Made by a program: the position numbers and the translations under genes. A DNA stretch of 6,051 bases, taken from NCBI GenBank assembly GCA_003497545.1, contig DNNT01000298.1, forward strand, positions 4,763-10,813, given 5' to 3'. The notes beneath the pieces are model-generated. The model was given only the letters and a program-made list of their open reading frames with translations. It searched no databases and was not told the DNA's origin. The stretch is from Arenimonas sp. (GTDB lineage: Bacteria; Pseudomonadota; Gammaproteobacteria; Xanthomonadales; Xanthomonadaceae). Positions 1-5,503 of this stretch are shown piece by piece. Each line of letters starts with the position of its first letter. The stretch's first letter is position 1.

Positions 1-1095
1 GCCGAGCGCGATGCCGGCGATGGCGCCCCAGCGGCCGTTGCGGCGCTCGCGCGCCTGGCGGGCCGCGGCGCCCACCGGGTCGAGCTCGCGCTCGCGCGCC
101 CGGCGTCGTTCCAGGATGTTGGGCAGCCACACGGCGCAGCTGACCGTGATGCCCACCATGAAGCCCACCGAGAGGGCGAAATGCGGGATCCAGCCGGGGA
201 TCTTCGCCAGCGCCACGATGCCCAGGCTGAAGCCAACCACCAGCCCGGACATCACCAGTGCATAAGCCAGGATGCCTCGGCGCTCCTCGTCGTCGAAGGG
301 CGCACGCAAGTACTGGCGGATGCCCATCCAGATGCCGAGCAGGCCGCCGCCAATGCCGATCGCCGCGCCGCCCAACGCGCCCACGCCGACCTTGGCCAGG
401 CCCTTGGCCCCGCCCAGCGCGCCGACGCTGAGCGCGGTGGCTGCCGCGGCGGGCGGCGCCGCGGTGGTCAATGCAATCGCCACCGCCGTGGTGAAGGCGG
501 CGCCCGGCGCGGTGGACTTCGCGAATTCGCCCAGGCGCTGCAGCAGCTCCTCGCGCACGCGTTCGCGGGCACGCGACAGCCGCTTGCGCACCGCGGCGTC
601 CTGCAGGCCCAGCAGGCCGGCGACCTGGCGCGAACTCTGGCCCTCGCGGTAGTAGAGCAGCAGTACCTCGCGCGATTCTTCCGGCAGGCTGTCGATGACC
701 GCGGCGGCCACGGCCTGCTGCTCGAGTTCGGCGGCGTGTTCGGCCGGCTCCGGGTGCGGGTCGGCCACCTGGGCCAGCAGCAGTTCGACGTCGCCGGCCG
801 GCTCGCGGCGGCGGACCTGGGCGCGCAGGTGGTCGCGGGCCAGGTTGCGGGTGATCTGCCGCAGCCAGGGCAGGAAGCTGTCGGGGTTCTTGAGCCGGCG
901 CAGGTTCTGCCAGGCCGACAGGAACGCTTCCTGGGCCACGTCCTCGCTGGCCGGCACGTCGCGCACGATGGCCAGCGCGATGGAAGTGACCGTGCCCTGG
1001 CAGGCCGCGACGATGCGGCCGTAGGCGTCCCGGTCGCCGCGCGCGGCGGCCGGGAGGTGGGCATGGACCAAGCTGTCGAGGACGTCGGTGCTCAT
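1..1095 (-). CDS. ECF-type sigma-70 factor with fused C-terminal membrane domain (partial, 3' end outside window)
   Basis: A sigma factor that would direct RNA polymerase to a specific promoter set. The frame is open from ATG at 1095 to the left edge (365 codons, no stop), so the C-terminus is missing. Sigma region 2 spans about residues 25-92, with the typical DVAQEAFLSAW (52-62) and PWLRQITRNLARDHLR (76-91). Region 4 spans about 128-188, with SLPEESREVLLLYYREG (136-152), then the helix-turn-helix and VRKRLSRARERV (169-180). After region 4 comes an Ala/Gly-rich stretch and hydrophobic segments at about 237-259, 275-297 and 303-325. A basic/acidic linker rich in Arg and Glu (329-352) follows, and another hydrophobic stretch begins at about 356. 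GGAG lies 6 nt before the start. The gene follows the secreted Asp-rich protein gene by 59 bp on the same strand. The sigma-70/ECF identity is firm from the motifs. Membrane tethering is inferred from hydrophobicity, and I see no separate anti-sigma gene inside the window. The target regulon is unknown. Confidence 0.9.
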   Translation of the reverse strand, partial: MSTDVLDSLVHAHLPAAARGDRDAYGRIVAACQGTVTSIALAIVRDVPASEDVAQEAFLSAWQNLRRLKNPDSFLPWLRQITRNLARDHLRAQVRRREPAGDVELLLAQVADPHPEPAEHAAELEQQAVAAAVIDSLPEESREVLLLYYREGQSSRQVAGLLGLQDAAVRKRLSRARERVREELLQRLGEFAKSTAPGAAFTTAVAIALTTAAPPAAAATALSVGALGGAKGLAKVGVGALGGAAIGIGGGLLGIWMGIRQYLRAPFDDEERRGILAYALVMSGLVVGFSLGIVALAKIPGWIPHFALSVGFMVGITVSCAVWLPNILERRRARERELDPVGAAARQARERRNGRWGAIAGIALG

Positions 1096-1154
1096 GGGGC
1101 GCTCCGTGGGATGGTAAACCCCAGGACGCCCCGGCGCGCCGGATGTGACCGGCC

Positions 1155-1859
1155 TTATTCGGGCGCGGTGCCGTACTTGGCCCGCATGAAGTTCACGTAC
1201 AGCCAGCCGTAGCGCTGGTACCAGTCGCGGTTGCCGAAGTGCTCGGCCTCGCACTGGCCCAGCTTCTTCATTGAACGGTCGATTTCGAACAGGTAGTCGT
1301 TGGCCTTGCGGGTGTAGGTGCGCTTGAGGTCGGCCACGGCTTTTTCGATCTGCGGCTTGCCGCCCAGCGACCAGGACAGCCCGGCCACGCCGTGCACGCC
1401 CGAACTGCTGTCGCCGAAGGCCATGGCCGAATTGGCCATGCGCACGTTGGCGGCGGTGATGCAGCGGGCGCGTTCGATGTAGAAGCGGTTGAAGTCGATG
1501 GCGCGCACGGCGTCGCCGTAACACTGCATGCACTCGCGCGAGTCGGCGCACTGCGAGGGCACCATCGGACCGGCGTCGGCGGTGTAATTGGCGCCGCAGT
1601 CGGCCTCGCGGTCGTCCAGCGACTGCCAGTCGTCCCAGGCCTGCGTGGCGTCGTCGTAGATGTCGAGCGCCTCGTTGATGTTTTCGATCCGCTCGTCGAT
1701 GTCCTCGCGCGGATCGTCGTCATCTCCGTCGTCGTCGCCATCGTCCTCGTCGTCACCGGTATCGCCGAAGCCGGCGAGGCCGGTGCCGGTGGGGCTGGCG
1801 AACACGGTGGGGACCAGGCCCAGCATCAGCAGGGCCAACAGCCAGGGGCGCAGGTTCAT
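1155..1859 (-). CDS. secreted Asp-rich six-cysteine protein, unknown function
   Basis: I do not recognise this family. The 234-residue product begins with a clear signal peptide: MNLRPW followed by a Leu-rich core, probably cut after VFA at residue 21. The mature chain starts with a Gly/Thr linker and an extremely acidic run at 33-49, mostly Asp with two Gly and one Glu. A helical-looking region (52-85) follows, then six cysteines (C88, C104, C110, C113, C133, C203) that could form disulfides in the periplasm or outside the cell. The C-terminal half is charged and aromatic (NRDWYQRYGWLYVNF, 210-224). The start is set by a strong GGAGGAA six bases upstream; the longer frame from 1931 lies inside the preceding gene and would bury the signal peptide. 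The ATG overlaps the upstream gene's stop as ATGA, so the two are probably translationally coupled. The Asp run could bind Ca2+ or other cations, but it does not fit a canonical EF-hand loop, so that is speculation. Confidence 0.8.
   Translation of the reverse strand: MNLRPWLLALLMLGLVPTVFASPTGTGLAGFGDTGDDEDDGDDDGDDDDPREDIDERIENINEALDIYDDATQAWDDWQSLDDREADCGANYTADAGPMVPSQCADSRECMQCYGDAVRAIDFNRFYIERARCITAANVRMANSAMAFGDSSSGVHGVAGLSWSLGGKPQIEKAVADLKRTYTRKANDYLFEIDRSMKKLGQCEAEHFGNRDWYQRYGWLYVNFMRAKYGTAPE
1713..1763 (-). repeat. GAC/GAT-type trinucleotide-rich tract encoding the poly-Asp run
   Basis: On the coding (minus) strand this is an imperfect run of GAC/GAT codons with interspersed GGC/GGA and one GAG, encoding residues 33-49 of the secreted protein. 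On the plus strand it reads as GTC/ATC triplets. A triplet tract like this could expand or contract in frame between strains without breaking the gene. No flanking repeats or insertion signs are visible. Confidence 0.6.
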
Positions 1860-2446
1860 GACGGCTTCCTCCGCAGCACGAGGATGGCGAGCAGCACGAT
1901 GCCGACGCCGAGCAGGCCGGCGATCAGCCACAGCACCAGCGAACCGGAGCCGCCGCTTTCGACGGTCTCCTCGAATTCACTGGCCTTGACCACCACCGGG
2001 CGCATTTCGGGCTTCACTTCGTCGCCCACCCACACCAGCAGGCGGTAGGCGGTGCCGGCTTCCGGGGCGCTCACGGTGGCCTGGAATTCGCCTTCGGTGC
2101 GGATCCTGAACTTGAGGATCCCGCCCTCGGTTTCGCCTTCGCGCAGCGGCTGGTTCCAGGCGTATTTCGACAGCTGCAGGCGCACGTCGTCGCCCTCGCG
2201 CACGGGGCGCAGCAGCACGGTCACCGGCATCATCGCGGTCAGGCCGTCGACCAGGAAGCGGTGGCCGTCGGGCCCGGCCTTGCCCTTCACCACCACGGCG
2301 CGGCCGGCGCGCAGGCCCTCCATGGGCTTGGGCTCGAGCCGGATGATGTTGGGCTTGGGTGGGTCCGCGGCGGCAGCCATCGCAGGCGCCAGCAGGGCGC
2401 AGGCCAGCAGGCCGGCGAACGGGACTCGGAACAGCGCGTGGACCAT
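1856..2446 (-). CDS. exported protein with C-terminal membrane anchor, unknown function
   Basis: I do not recognise this family. The 196-residue product has an N-terminal signal peptide (1 to about 26, ending AMAAAADPP). A soluble, probably beta-rich domain follows at about 30-160. A Glu-rich, Gly/Ser linker (157-169) precedes one strong transmembrane helix (170-191), ending in RRKPS. The predicted topology is type I: domain in the periplasm, short basic tail in the cytoplasm. The start was chosen at 2446 because GGAG lies 6 nt upstream and the signal peptide begins there; a frame 10 residues longer (2476) lacks such support. The Leu-Leu-Ala-Cys at 13-16 resembles a weak lipobox, but the hydrophobic stretch continues past it, so ordinary signal-peptidase cleavage is more likely. 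The stop overlaps the start of the Asp-rich secreted protein (ATGA), suggesting co-expression and possibly a shared complex (inference). Confidence 0.8.
   Translation of the reverse strand: MVHALFRVPFAGLLACALLAPAMAAAADPPKPNIIRLEPKPMEGLRAGRAVVVKGKAGPDGHRFLVDGLTAMMPVTVLLRPVREGDDVRLQLSKYAWNQPLREGETEGGILKFRIRTEGEFQATVSAPEAGTAYRLLVWVGDEVKPEMRPVVVKASEFEETVESGGSGSLVLWLIAGLLGVGIVLLAILVLRRKPS
1866..1872 (-). promoter_or_regulatory. Shine-Dalgarno GGAGGAA deciding the 1859 start
   Basis: The minus strand reads GGAGGAA, 6 nt before the ATG at 1859 and inside the last codons of the upstream gene. It is near-perfect and supports the short start (signal peptide at the N-terminus) over the 24-residue longer frame. 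Confidence 0.75.
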
Positions 2447-2452
2447 GGGCGT

Positions 2453-2456
2453 CTCC
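2453..2456 (-). promoter_or_regulatory. Shine-Dalgarno GGAG deciding the 2446 start
   Basis: The minus strand reads GGAGACGCCCATG, with GGAG 6 nt before the ATG at 2446. This favours 2446 over the in-frame ATG at 2476, which would fall upstream of this ribosome binding site. Confidence 0.6.
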
Positions 2457-2477
2457 GGGGGCGACCGACCAGGCAAA

Positions 2478-2494
2478 CCCGCCCCGGGGGCGGG
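2478..2494 (-). terminator. GC-rich hairpin, possible weak terminator after the DUF2007-like gene
   Basis: In the 90-bp gap between the DUF2007-like gene and the exported-protein gene, CCCGCCCC faces GGGGCGGG around a one-base centre. As RNA it would form a short, very GC-rich stem. On the minus strand it is followed by TTTGCCT rather than a true U-tract, so it could be a weak or factor-dependent terminator or attenuator separating the tesB pair from the downstream envelope genes. The rest of the gap holds only the ribosome binding site; I see no convincing -35/-10 pair. Confidence 0.3.
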
Positions 2495-2536
2495 CGGTGG
2501 CCCGAGTCTACGCCCGTCCCTGCGCCGGTGCGCGGC

Positions 2537-2932
2537 TCAGCCGGCGAGCTGGCGGATGATCAGCAGCGCGGCGCCGGCGGCGGCCGCGCCCAGCAGGGCC
2601 AGGCGGATCTTGTTCATGCGCGCCCGCGGGTTCACGGCGGGCTTGTCGCGGAACTGCAGGTTTTCCGGCAGGTAGGACGGACCCCGGGTGGCCTCGAGCA
2701 GGCCGGCCTCATGCAGGATTTCGCGCGCCCGCTTGAAGTCGTCCGGGCGCAGCACCCACAGCGCCGGCTGCTGGCTGGGGTCGTGGTCCTTGGCCGAATA
2801 GCTGAATTCGCGGCGGCTGGTGCCCTTCCAGCTGCGGCCCTGGGTGATCTTGGTGGCGATGCCGGCCTCGTTGAGCATGCGCTCGACGCCTTCGACGTTT
2901 TCCAGCCGGGTGGAAGTGAATACCTGGCGCAT
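2537..2932 (-). CDS. DUF2007-like small protein with C-terminal membrane helix
   Basis: The 131-residue product opens MRQVFTSTRLENVEGVERML and continues into a compact alpha/beta unit (to about residue 80) containing ALWVLRPDDFKRAREILHEAG (about 57-77). This is the pattern of the DUF2007 ('putative signal transducing protein') family: a short beta-alpha-beta domain comparing a residue-poor N-terminal strand with a DxxxAxxIL helix. Similar Xanthomonas proteins have, as I recall, been labelled 'pathogenicity-like'; that label implies no known function. A linker with YLPENLQFRDKP (88-99) leads to a single hydrophobic segment (about 110-127) after RARMNKIR, so the domain probably sits on the cytoplasmic side of the inner membrane. 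The ATG shares one base with the tesB stop (TGATG) and has no good ribosome binding site, so translation probably depends on re-initiation after tesB. The much longer frame reaching 3112 is tesB read out of frame. Family assignment is moderate; the gene itself is secure. Confidence 0.75.
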   Translation of the reverse strand: MRQVFTSTRLENVEGVERMLNEAGIATKITQGRSWKGTSRREFSYSAKDHDPSQQPALWVLRPDDFKRAREILHEAGLLEATRGPSYLPENLQFRDKPAVNPRARMNKIRLALLGAAAAGAALLIIRQLAG

Positions 2933-3813
2933 CAGCGGGCCACCCAGGCTTCGGGCAGGACGCGGATCAGGCCTTCCTGCGCGGTGGAAGCCACCAGCCG
3001 GCCGTCGCGGGCGTAGATCTGGCCGCGGGCCAGGCCGCGCGCGCCCTGGGCGCTGGGGCTGTCGAGCGAATAGAGCAGCCAGTCGTCGGCGCGGAAGGGG
3101 CGGTGGAACCACATGGCGTGGTCGAGCGAGGCCATCTGCACGTTCGGCTGGTAGTAGCTGATGCCGTGCGGGAAGGTGGCGGTGCCGAGCAGGTGGAAGT
3201 CGGACGCGTACGCCAGCAGCGCCTGGTGCAGGATCGGCGAATCGCCCACTTCGCCGGTGAGGCGGAACCAGACCTGCTGGTAAGGCGGGCGCTTGGGCGG
3301 CTTCACCTCGTCGCGCGGGTAGACCGGGCGGATTTCGAACGGGACCATGCGCGACAGCCAGCGCTGCGCCTTGGGCGGCAGCTGGGCCAGCTGTTCGGCG
3401 GTGGGCGCGGGCACCGGCTCGATGTCCTCGGGCGCCGGCACCTCGGGCATGCCGAGCTGGTGCTCGTTGCCCGGTTCGCTTTCCTGGAAGGAAGCGGCGA
3501 ACACGAAAATGGGCTTGCCGTGCTGGATGGCGGTGACGCGGCGCACCGAGAAGCTGTTGCCGTCGCGGGTGCGGTCGACGTCGTAGACGATCGGGTGCTC
3601 GACGTCGCCGGCGCGCAGGAAATAGGCGTGGATCGAGTGCACGTGGCGGTCGTCGGCCAGGGTCTGCTGGGCGGCCGACAGGGCCTGGCCCAGCACCTGG
3701 CCGCCGAAGACGTACTTGGTGCCGATGTCGCGGCTCTGGCCGCGGAACAGGTTGTCTTCGAGGCGCTCGAGGCGCAGCAGGTCGACCAGTTCGGCGGCGA
3801 CGGATGCGGTCAT
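2932..3813 (-). CDS. tesB: acyl-CoA thioesterase II (TesB family)
   Basis: Hydrolyses acyl-CoA to free fatty acid and CoA in the cytoplasm; broad chain-length use is typical of the family. At 293 residues it is close to the E. coli TesB length, and both hotdog domains are present. The N-terminal hotdog contains DNLFRGQSRD (20-29), VFGGQVLGQAL (35-45) and HSIHAYFLRAGD (59-70). The C-terminal hotdog contains YASDFHLLGTA (202-212), ASLDHAMWFHRPF (228-240), WLLYSLDSPSA (245-255) and GRLVASTAQEGLIR (271-284). Aligned by motif with the E. coli catalytic set (Asp204, Thr228, Gln278), this protein has Asp205, Ser229 and Gln279. The Thr-to-Ser change keeps the hydroxyl, so activity is expected. The start at 3813 is backed by GGAG 5 nt upstream and a TATAAT box about 25 bp upstream. 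It is followed by the DUF2007-like gene with a one-base overlap, forming a two-gene unit. Confidence 0.93.
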   Translation of the reverse strand: MTASVAAELVDLLRLERLEDNLFRGQSRDIGTKYVFGGQVLGQALSAAQQTLADDRHVHSIHAYFLRAGDVEHPIVYDVDRTRDGNSFSVRRVTAIQHGKPIFVFAASFQESEPGNEHQLGMPEVPAPEDIEPVPAPTAEQLAQLPPKAQRWLSRMVPFEIRPVYPRDEVKPPKRPPYQQVWFRLTGEVGDSPILHQALLAYASDFHLLGTATFPHGISYYQPNVQMASLDHAMWFHRPFRADDWLLYSLDSPSAQGARGLARGQIYARDGRLVASTAQEGLIRVLPEAWVAR

Positions 3814-3820
3814 GGGGACT

Positions 3821-3873
3821 CCGGGGTTCAGCCGCCGATTATAACCGCGGCGGGCCGCCGGGCCGGGGTTCAG
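3821..3873. repeat. 11-bp direct repeat CCGGGGTTCAG flanking the tesB -10 box
   Basis: CCGGGGTTCAG occurs exactly at 3821-3831 and again at 3863-3873, start-to-start spacing 42 bp (four helical turns). One copy overlaps the tesB ribosome binding site and the predicted transcription start; the other overlaps the amidase stop codon and lies upstream of the TATAAT. Between them is a palindrome, CGGCGGGCCGCCG (3848-3860). The arrangement could be an operator pair, a duplication scar, or chance in GC-rich DNA. Confidence 0.4.
3838..3843 (-). promoter_or_regulatory. perfect -10 element (TATAAT) upstream of tesB
   Basis: On the minus strand the sequence reads GGTTATAATCGG, a consensus TATAAT in an otherwise GC-only 56-bp gap between the amidase stop and the tesB start. 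Transcription would begin around 3831, giving a leader of about 18 nt that includes the GGAG site. No recognisable -35 lies 16-18 bp upstream (that stretch is CCGGCC on the minus strand), so the promoter may be weak, activator-assisted, or use another recognition element. Confidence 0.45.
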
Positions 3874-4445
3874 GGGCGGATGCGCTGGAGCTTCACGGCG
3901 TCGAGCACCTTCGACCAGGGGAAACGCGGCCCCGGGTCGCGCTTGCGGAACACCATCTGGTGCAGGTTGTCGCTGGCGGGCACCTGGGCCAGGTCGAGGT
4001 CCTCGTGGCCGGCGATGAATTCCAGCGCCGGCAGCTCGCGTTCAAGCTTGCCCAGCAGTGCCAGCAGCGAGGCCACCTGCGCGTCGGTGTAGGGCTCGTC
4101 CATGGCCTGGCGGCGGGAATCGAGCCAGTCCGGGTAGCGGCCCCGGTTCACCAGCTCGATGCCGACCGAGCGCTCGTTGTAGCTGCGGGTGTGGTGGGCG
4201 ACGCGGTCGGGCTTCACGAACACGTGGATGCTGCCGTCGCGGTCGATGTAGTAGTGGCCGCTGTTGCCGGTGCCGCTGTCATAGATCTCGCGCTCGCCGT
4301 ACTGGCGCGCGGTGTCGAGGTCTGGCAGCTCGGTGCAGTGGATCACCACCAGGTCCACCTGGGCCAGCGGGCGGGCCTCCAGGCGGTGCTCGTAGGGCAG
4401 GGGCCAGTCGTGCAGGACGGGCTCGGGAGGCAGGTCGGGGGTCAT
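3870..4445 (-). CDS. N-acetylmuramoyl-L-alanine amidase, AmpD/AmiD-like (Amidase_2)
   Basis: A zinc amidase that cleaves the bond between N-acetylmuramic acid and L-alanine in peptidoglycan or its anhydro-muropeptide fragments. From the start used here (191 residues), His36 (VVIHCTE), His147 (IAGHEDLD) and Asp170 (KRDPGPRFPW) match the zinc ligands. Glu97 (VGIELVN) and Lys168 match the catalytic Glu and Lys of AmpD. SGHYYIDRDGSIHVFV (62-77) and AHHTRSYNERSVGIEL follow the family pattern. The spacing between the second zinc His and the zinc Asp is 23 residues, against about 10 in E. coli AmpD, so this is a subfamily with an inserted loop (VPASDNLHQMVF). There is no signal peptide, suggesting cytoplasmic muropeptide recycling, although export by another route cannot be excluded. 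An in-frame ATG at 4460 would add five residues (MLACG); neither start has a good ribosome binding site, and 4445 fits leaderless transcription from the adjacent -10-like element. Confidence 0.88.
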   Translation of the reverse strand: MTPDLPPEPVLHDWPLPYEHRLEARPLAQVDLVVIHCTELPDLDTARQYGEREIYDSGTGNSGHYYIDRDGSIHVFVKPDRVAHHTRSYNERSVGIELVNRGRYPDWLDSRRQAMDEPYTDAQVASLLALLGKLERELPALEFIAGHEDLDLAQVPASDNLHQMVFRKRDPGPRFPWSKVLDAVKLQRIRP

Positions 4446-4450
4446 GCCGC

Positions 4451-4460
4451 ATGCTAACAT
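4451..4460. promoter_or_regulatory. near-palindromic divergent -10 region between amidase and MOSC operon
   Basis: The plus strand reads ATGCTAACAT, and its complement is ATGTTAGCAT. On the plus strand TGCTAACAT (4452-4460) has the TGn extension plus a 4/6 match to TATAAT. It would start transcripts near 4467, just before GGAG at 4474-4477. On the minus strand TGTTAGCAT (4459-4451) also has TGn plus a 4/6 match and would start transcripts near 4444-4445, on the amidase ATG. No good -35 is seen on either side, which is acceptable for extended -10 promoters. One short element may therefore serve both directions. Confidence 0.35.
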
Positions 4461-4484
4461 CGCGGCCGTTTCCGGAGCCCCCCG

Positions 4485-4985
4485 ATGCCTTTTCCCGCCG
4501 ACTCCGCGCTAGGCGCCCTGATGGCCACGCTGCCGCGCCCCGGCCGGGTTAGCTGGCTGGGCCTGCGCACCGCCCGCGACGTGCCCATGCGCGAGGTCGA
4601 GGCCGCCGAGGCCGTGGCCGGCAAGGGCCTGCTGGGCGACCGCTACGCCAGCACCAGCGGCAAGCGCGGCATCACCCTCATCCAGGCCGAGCACCTGCCG
4701 GTCATTGCCGCGCTGGCGGGGCTGGAGTCGGTCCTGCCCGCCACGCTTCGCCGCAACCTGGTCGTGTCGGGCCTGCCGCTGGTGGCGCTGAAGGGCCGGC
4801 GTTTCCGCATCGGCGAGGCCGTGTTCGAAGGCACCGGCGACTGCGACCCGTGTTCGCGCATGGAAGCGGCGCTGGGTGCGGGCGGCTACAACGCCATGCG
4901 CGGCCACGGCGGCCTGTGCGCGCGCATCGTCAGCGGCGGCCGCATCGCCGTCGGCGACCTGCTGGTGCCGGAGGACGCCGCGTGA
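4485..4985 (+). CDS. stand-alone MOSC-domain protein
   Basis: MOSC domains (named after the C-terminal domain of molybdenum cofactor sulfurase) bind the molybdenum cofactor or carry sulfur on a conserved cysteine. Relatives include YiiM, YcbX and mARC. This 166-residue protein is essentially one such domain: [20 protein letters not shown] (47-66), AEHLP (68-72), [10 protein letters not shown] (88-97), [20 protein letters not shown] (106-125), [15 protein letters not shown] (138-152) and IAVGDLL (154-160). C120 and C123 are the likely key cysteines; C145 is a third. It resembles the single-domain bacterial MOSC proteins rather than the longer YcbX type, and no ferredoxin domain is attached. 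The start at 4485 has GGAG 7 nt upstream; an internal ATG at 4521 is less well placed. The stop overlaps the next gene's start (GTGA). The substrate is unknown. Detoxification of N-hydroxylated bases, as reported for E. coli YiiM/YcbX, is one possibility by analogy. Confidence 0.88.
   Translation: MPFPADSALGALMATLPRPGRVSWLGLRTARDVPMREVEAAEAVAGKGLLGDRYASTSGKRGITLIQAEHLPVIAALAGLESVLPATLRRNLVVSGLPLVALKGRRFRIGEAVFEGTGDCDPCSRMEAALGAGGYNAMRGHGGLCARIVSGGRIAVGDLLVPEDAA
4970..4975 (+). promoter_or_regulatory. Shine-Dalgarno GGAGGA deciding the GTG start at 4982
   Basis: GGAGGA lies inside the last codons of the MOSC gene, 6 nt before GTG at 4982. It supports a GTG start overlapping the MOSC stop (GTGA) rather than the longer frame reaching back to 4850, which is MOSC sequence read out of frame. 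Confidence 0.75.
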
Positions 4986-5503
4986 GCGGCCACGTCATCA
5001 TTTCGCACGGCCTCGAAAGCGGCCCCGACGCCACCAAGGCCACGGCCCTGGCGCGCGCCGCCGGCGCCCTGGGCTGGACCCACGAACGCCCCGACTACCG
5101 CGACCTCGACGTGCTCGGCCCGCTGGGAGACGTCAAGGCCCGTATCCGCCGCCTCGCCGAACGCGCCCACCTGGCCACGCGCAAGCCGCTGGTGCTGGCC
5201 GGTTCGAGCATGGGCGCCTATGTTTCCGCGCATGTCTCGCGCGAGGTGCCGATCGCCGGCCTGTTCCTGATGGCGCCGCCGATCGCGCTGGAAGTGGAAC
5301 CGCGTTACCTGCGCGCCGCCATGGTGCCCACGCGCATCGTGCACGGCTGGGAAGACGAGCTGATCCCGGCCCAGGACGTGGTGCGCTGGGCGCAGCGGCG
5401 CCAGGACCACCTGGTGATGGTGCCCGACAGCCACCGGCTGGCGGCGCACGTCGAGTTCTGCGCCGAGGAATTCGGCCGCTTCCTGCAGATGCTGTCGGCG
5501 TGA
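4982..5503 (+). CDS. small alpha/beta hydrolase
   Basis: A compact 173-residue alpha/beta-hydrolase-fold protein, probably a cytoplasmic esterase or thioesterase of unknown substrate. It opens with a strand and [11 protein letters not shown] (5-15), the HG oxyanion-region pattern. The nucleophile elbow is LAGSSMGAY (72-80), with Ser76 as nucleophile. [18 protein letters not shown] (120-137) carries the acid, most likely Asp125. [10 protein letters not shown] (147-156) carries the catalytic His151. The whole Ser-Asp-His triad is therefore present in the correct order. There is no signal peptide or cap domain, and the length is short for the superfamily but normal for this minimal single-domain type. 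The GTG start is set by the upstream GGAGGA and overlaps the MOSC stop; the gene's own stop overlaps the GTG of rlmL. It therefore sits in the middle of a tightly coupled three-gene operon. A link to rRNA methylation or to the MOSC protein is not evident from the sequence. Confidence 0.88.
   Translation: MSGHVIISHGLESGPDATKATALARAAGALGWTHERPDYRDLDVLGPLGDVKARIRRLAERAHLATRKPLVLAGSSMGAYVSAHVSREVPIAGLFLMAPPIALEVEPRYLRAAMVPTRIVHGWEDELIPAQDVVRWAQRRQDHLVMVPDSHRLAAHVEFCAEEFGRFLQMLSA

Noticed and set aside
1111..1116. TACCAT on the minus strand as a -10 box for the sigma gene
   Set aside because: Only a 4/6 match with no -35 at a proper distance (GCGCGC there), so it was not called as a promoter.
1131..1142. 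Perfect 12-bp palindrome CCGGCGCGCCGG in the gap before the sigma gene, considered as a terminator
   Set aside because: It has no loop and no T-tract on either strand; short GC palindromes are expected by chance at this composition.
181..1212. 343-codon open frame on the plus strand
   Set aside because: It runs antisense to the sigma factor gene, whose motifs are unmistakable. Its product is low-complexity Ala/Gly/Arg/Gln, typical of the complement of a GC-rich gene.
1713..1763. EF-hand or dockerin-type calcium loop in the Asp tract
   Set aside because: The DxDxDG-like pattern is present only through Asp density; the acidic residue expected at loop position 12 falls on Arg51, so no canonical loop is supported.
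1860..1931. 24-residue N-terminal extension of the Asp-rich protein
   Set aside because: The Arg/Ala-rich extension overlaps the upstream gene's coding region and would bury a good signal peptide. A strong ribosome binding site points to 1859 instead.
2399..2410. Lipobox (Leu-Leu-Ala-Cys, residues 13-16) in the exported anchored protein
   Set aside because: The hydrophobic core continues past the Cys to a better signal-peptidase I site, and the protein has its own C-terminal membrane helix.
2261..3016. 251-codon open frame on the plus strand
   Set aside because: It is antisense to the exported-protein and DUF2007-like genes, low complexity and without a recognisable domain.
3103..4092. 329-codon open frame on the plus strand
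   Set aside because: It is antisense to tesB and the amidase and crosses their intergenic gap. It has no family motifs and is explained by third-position GC bias.
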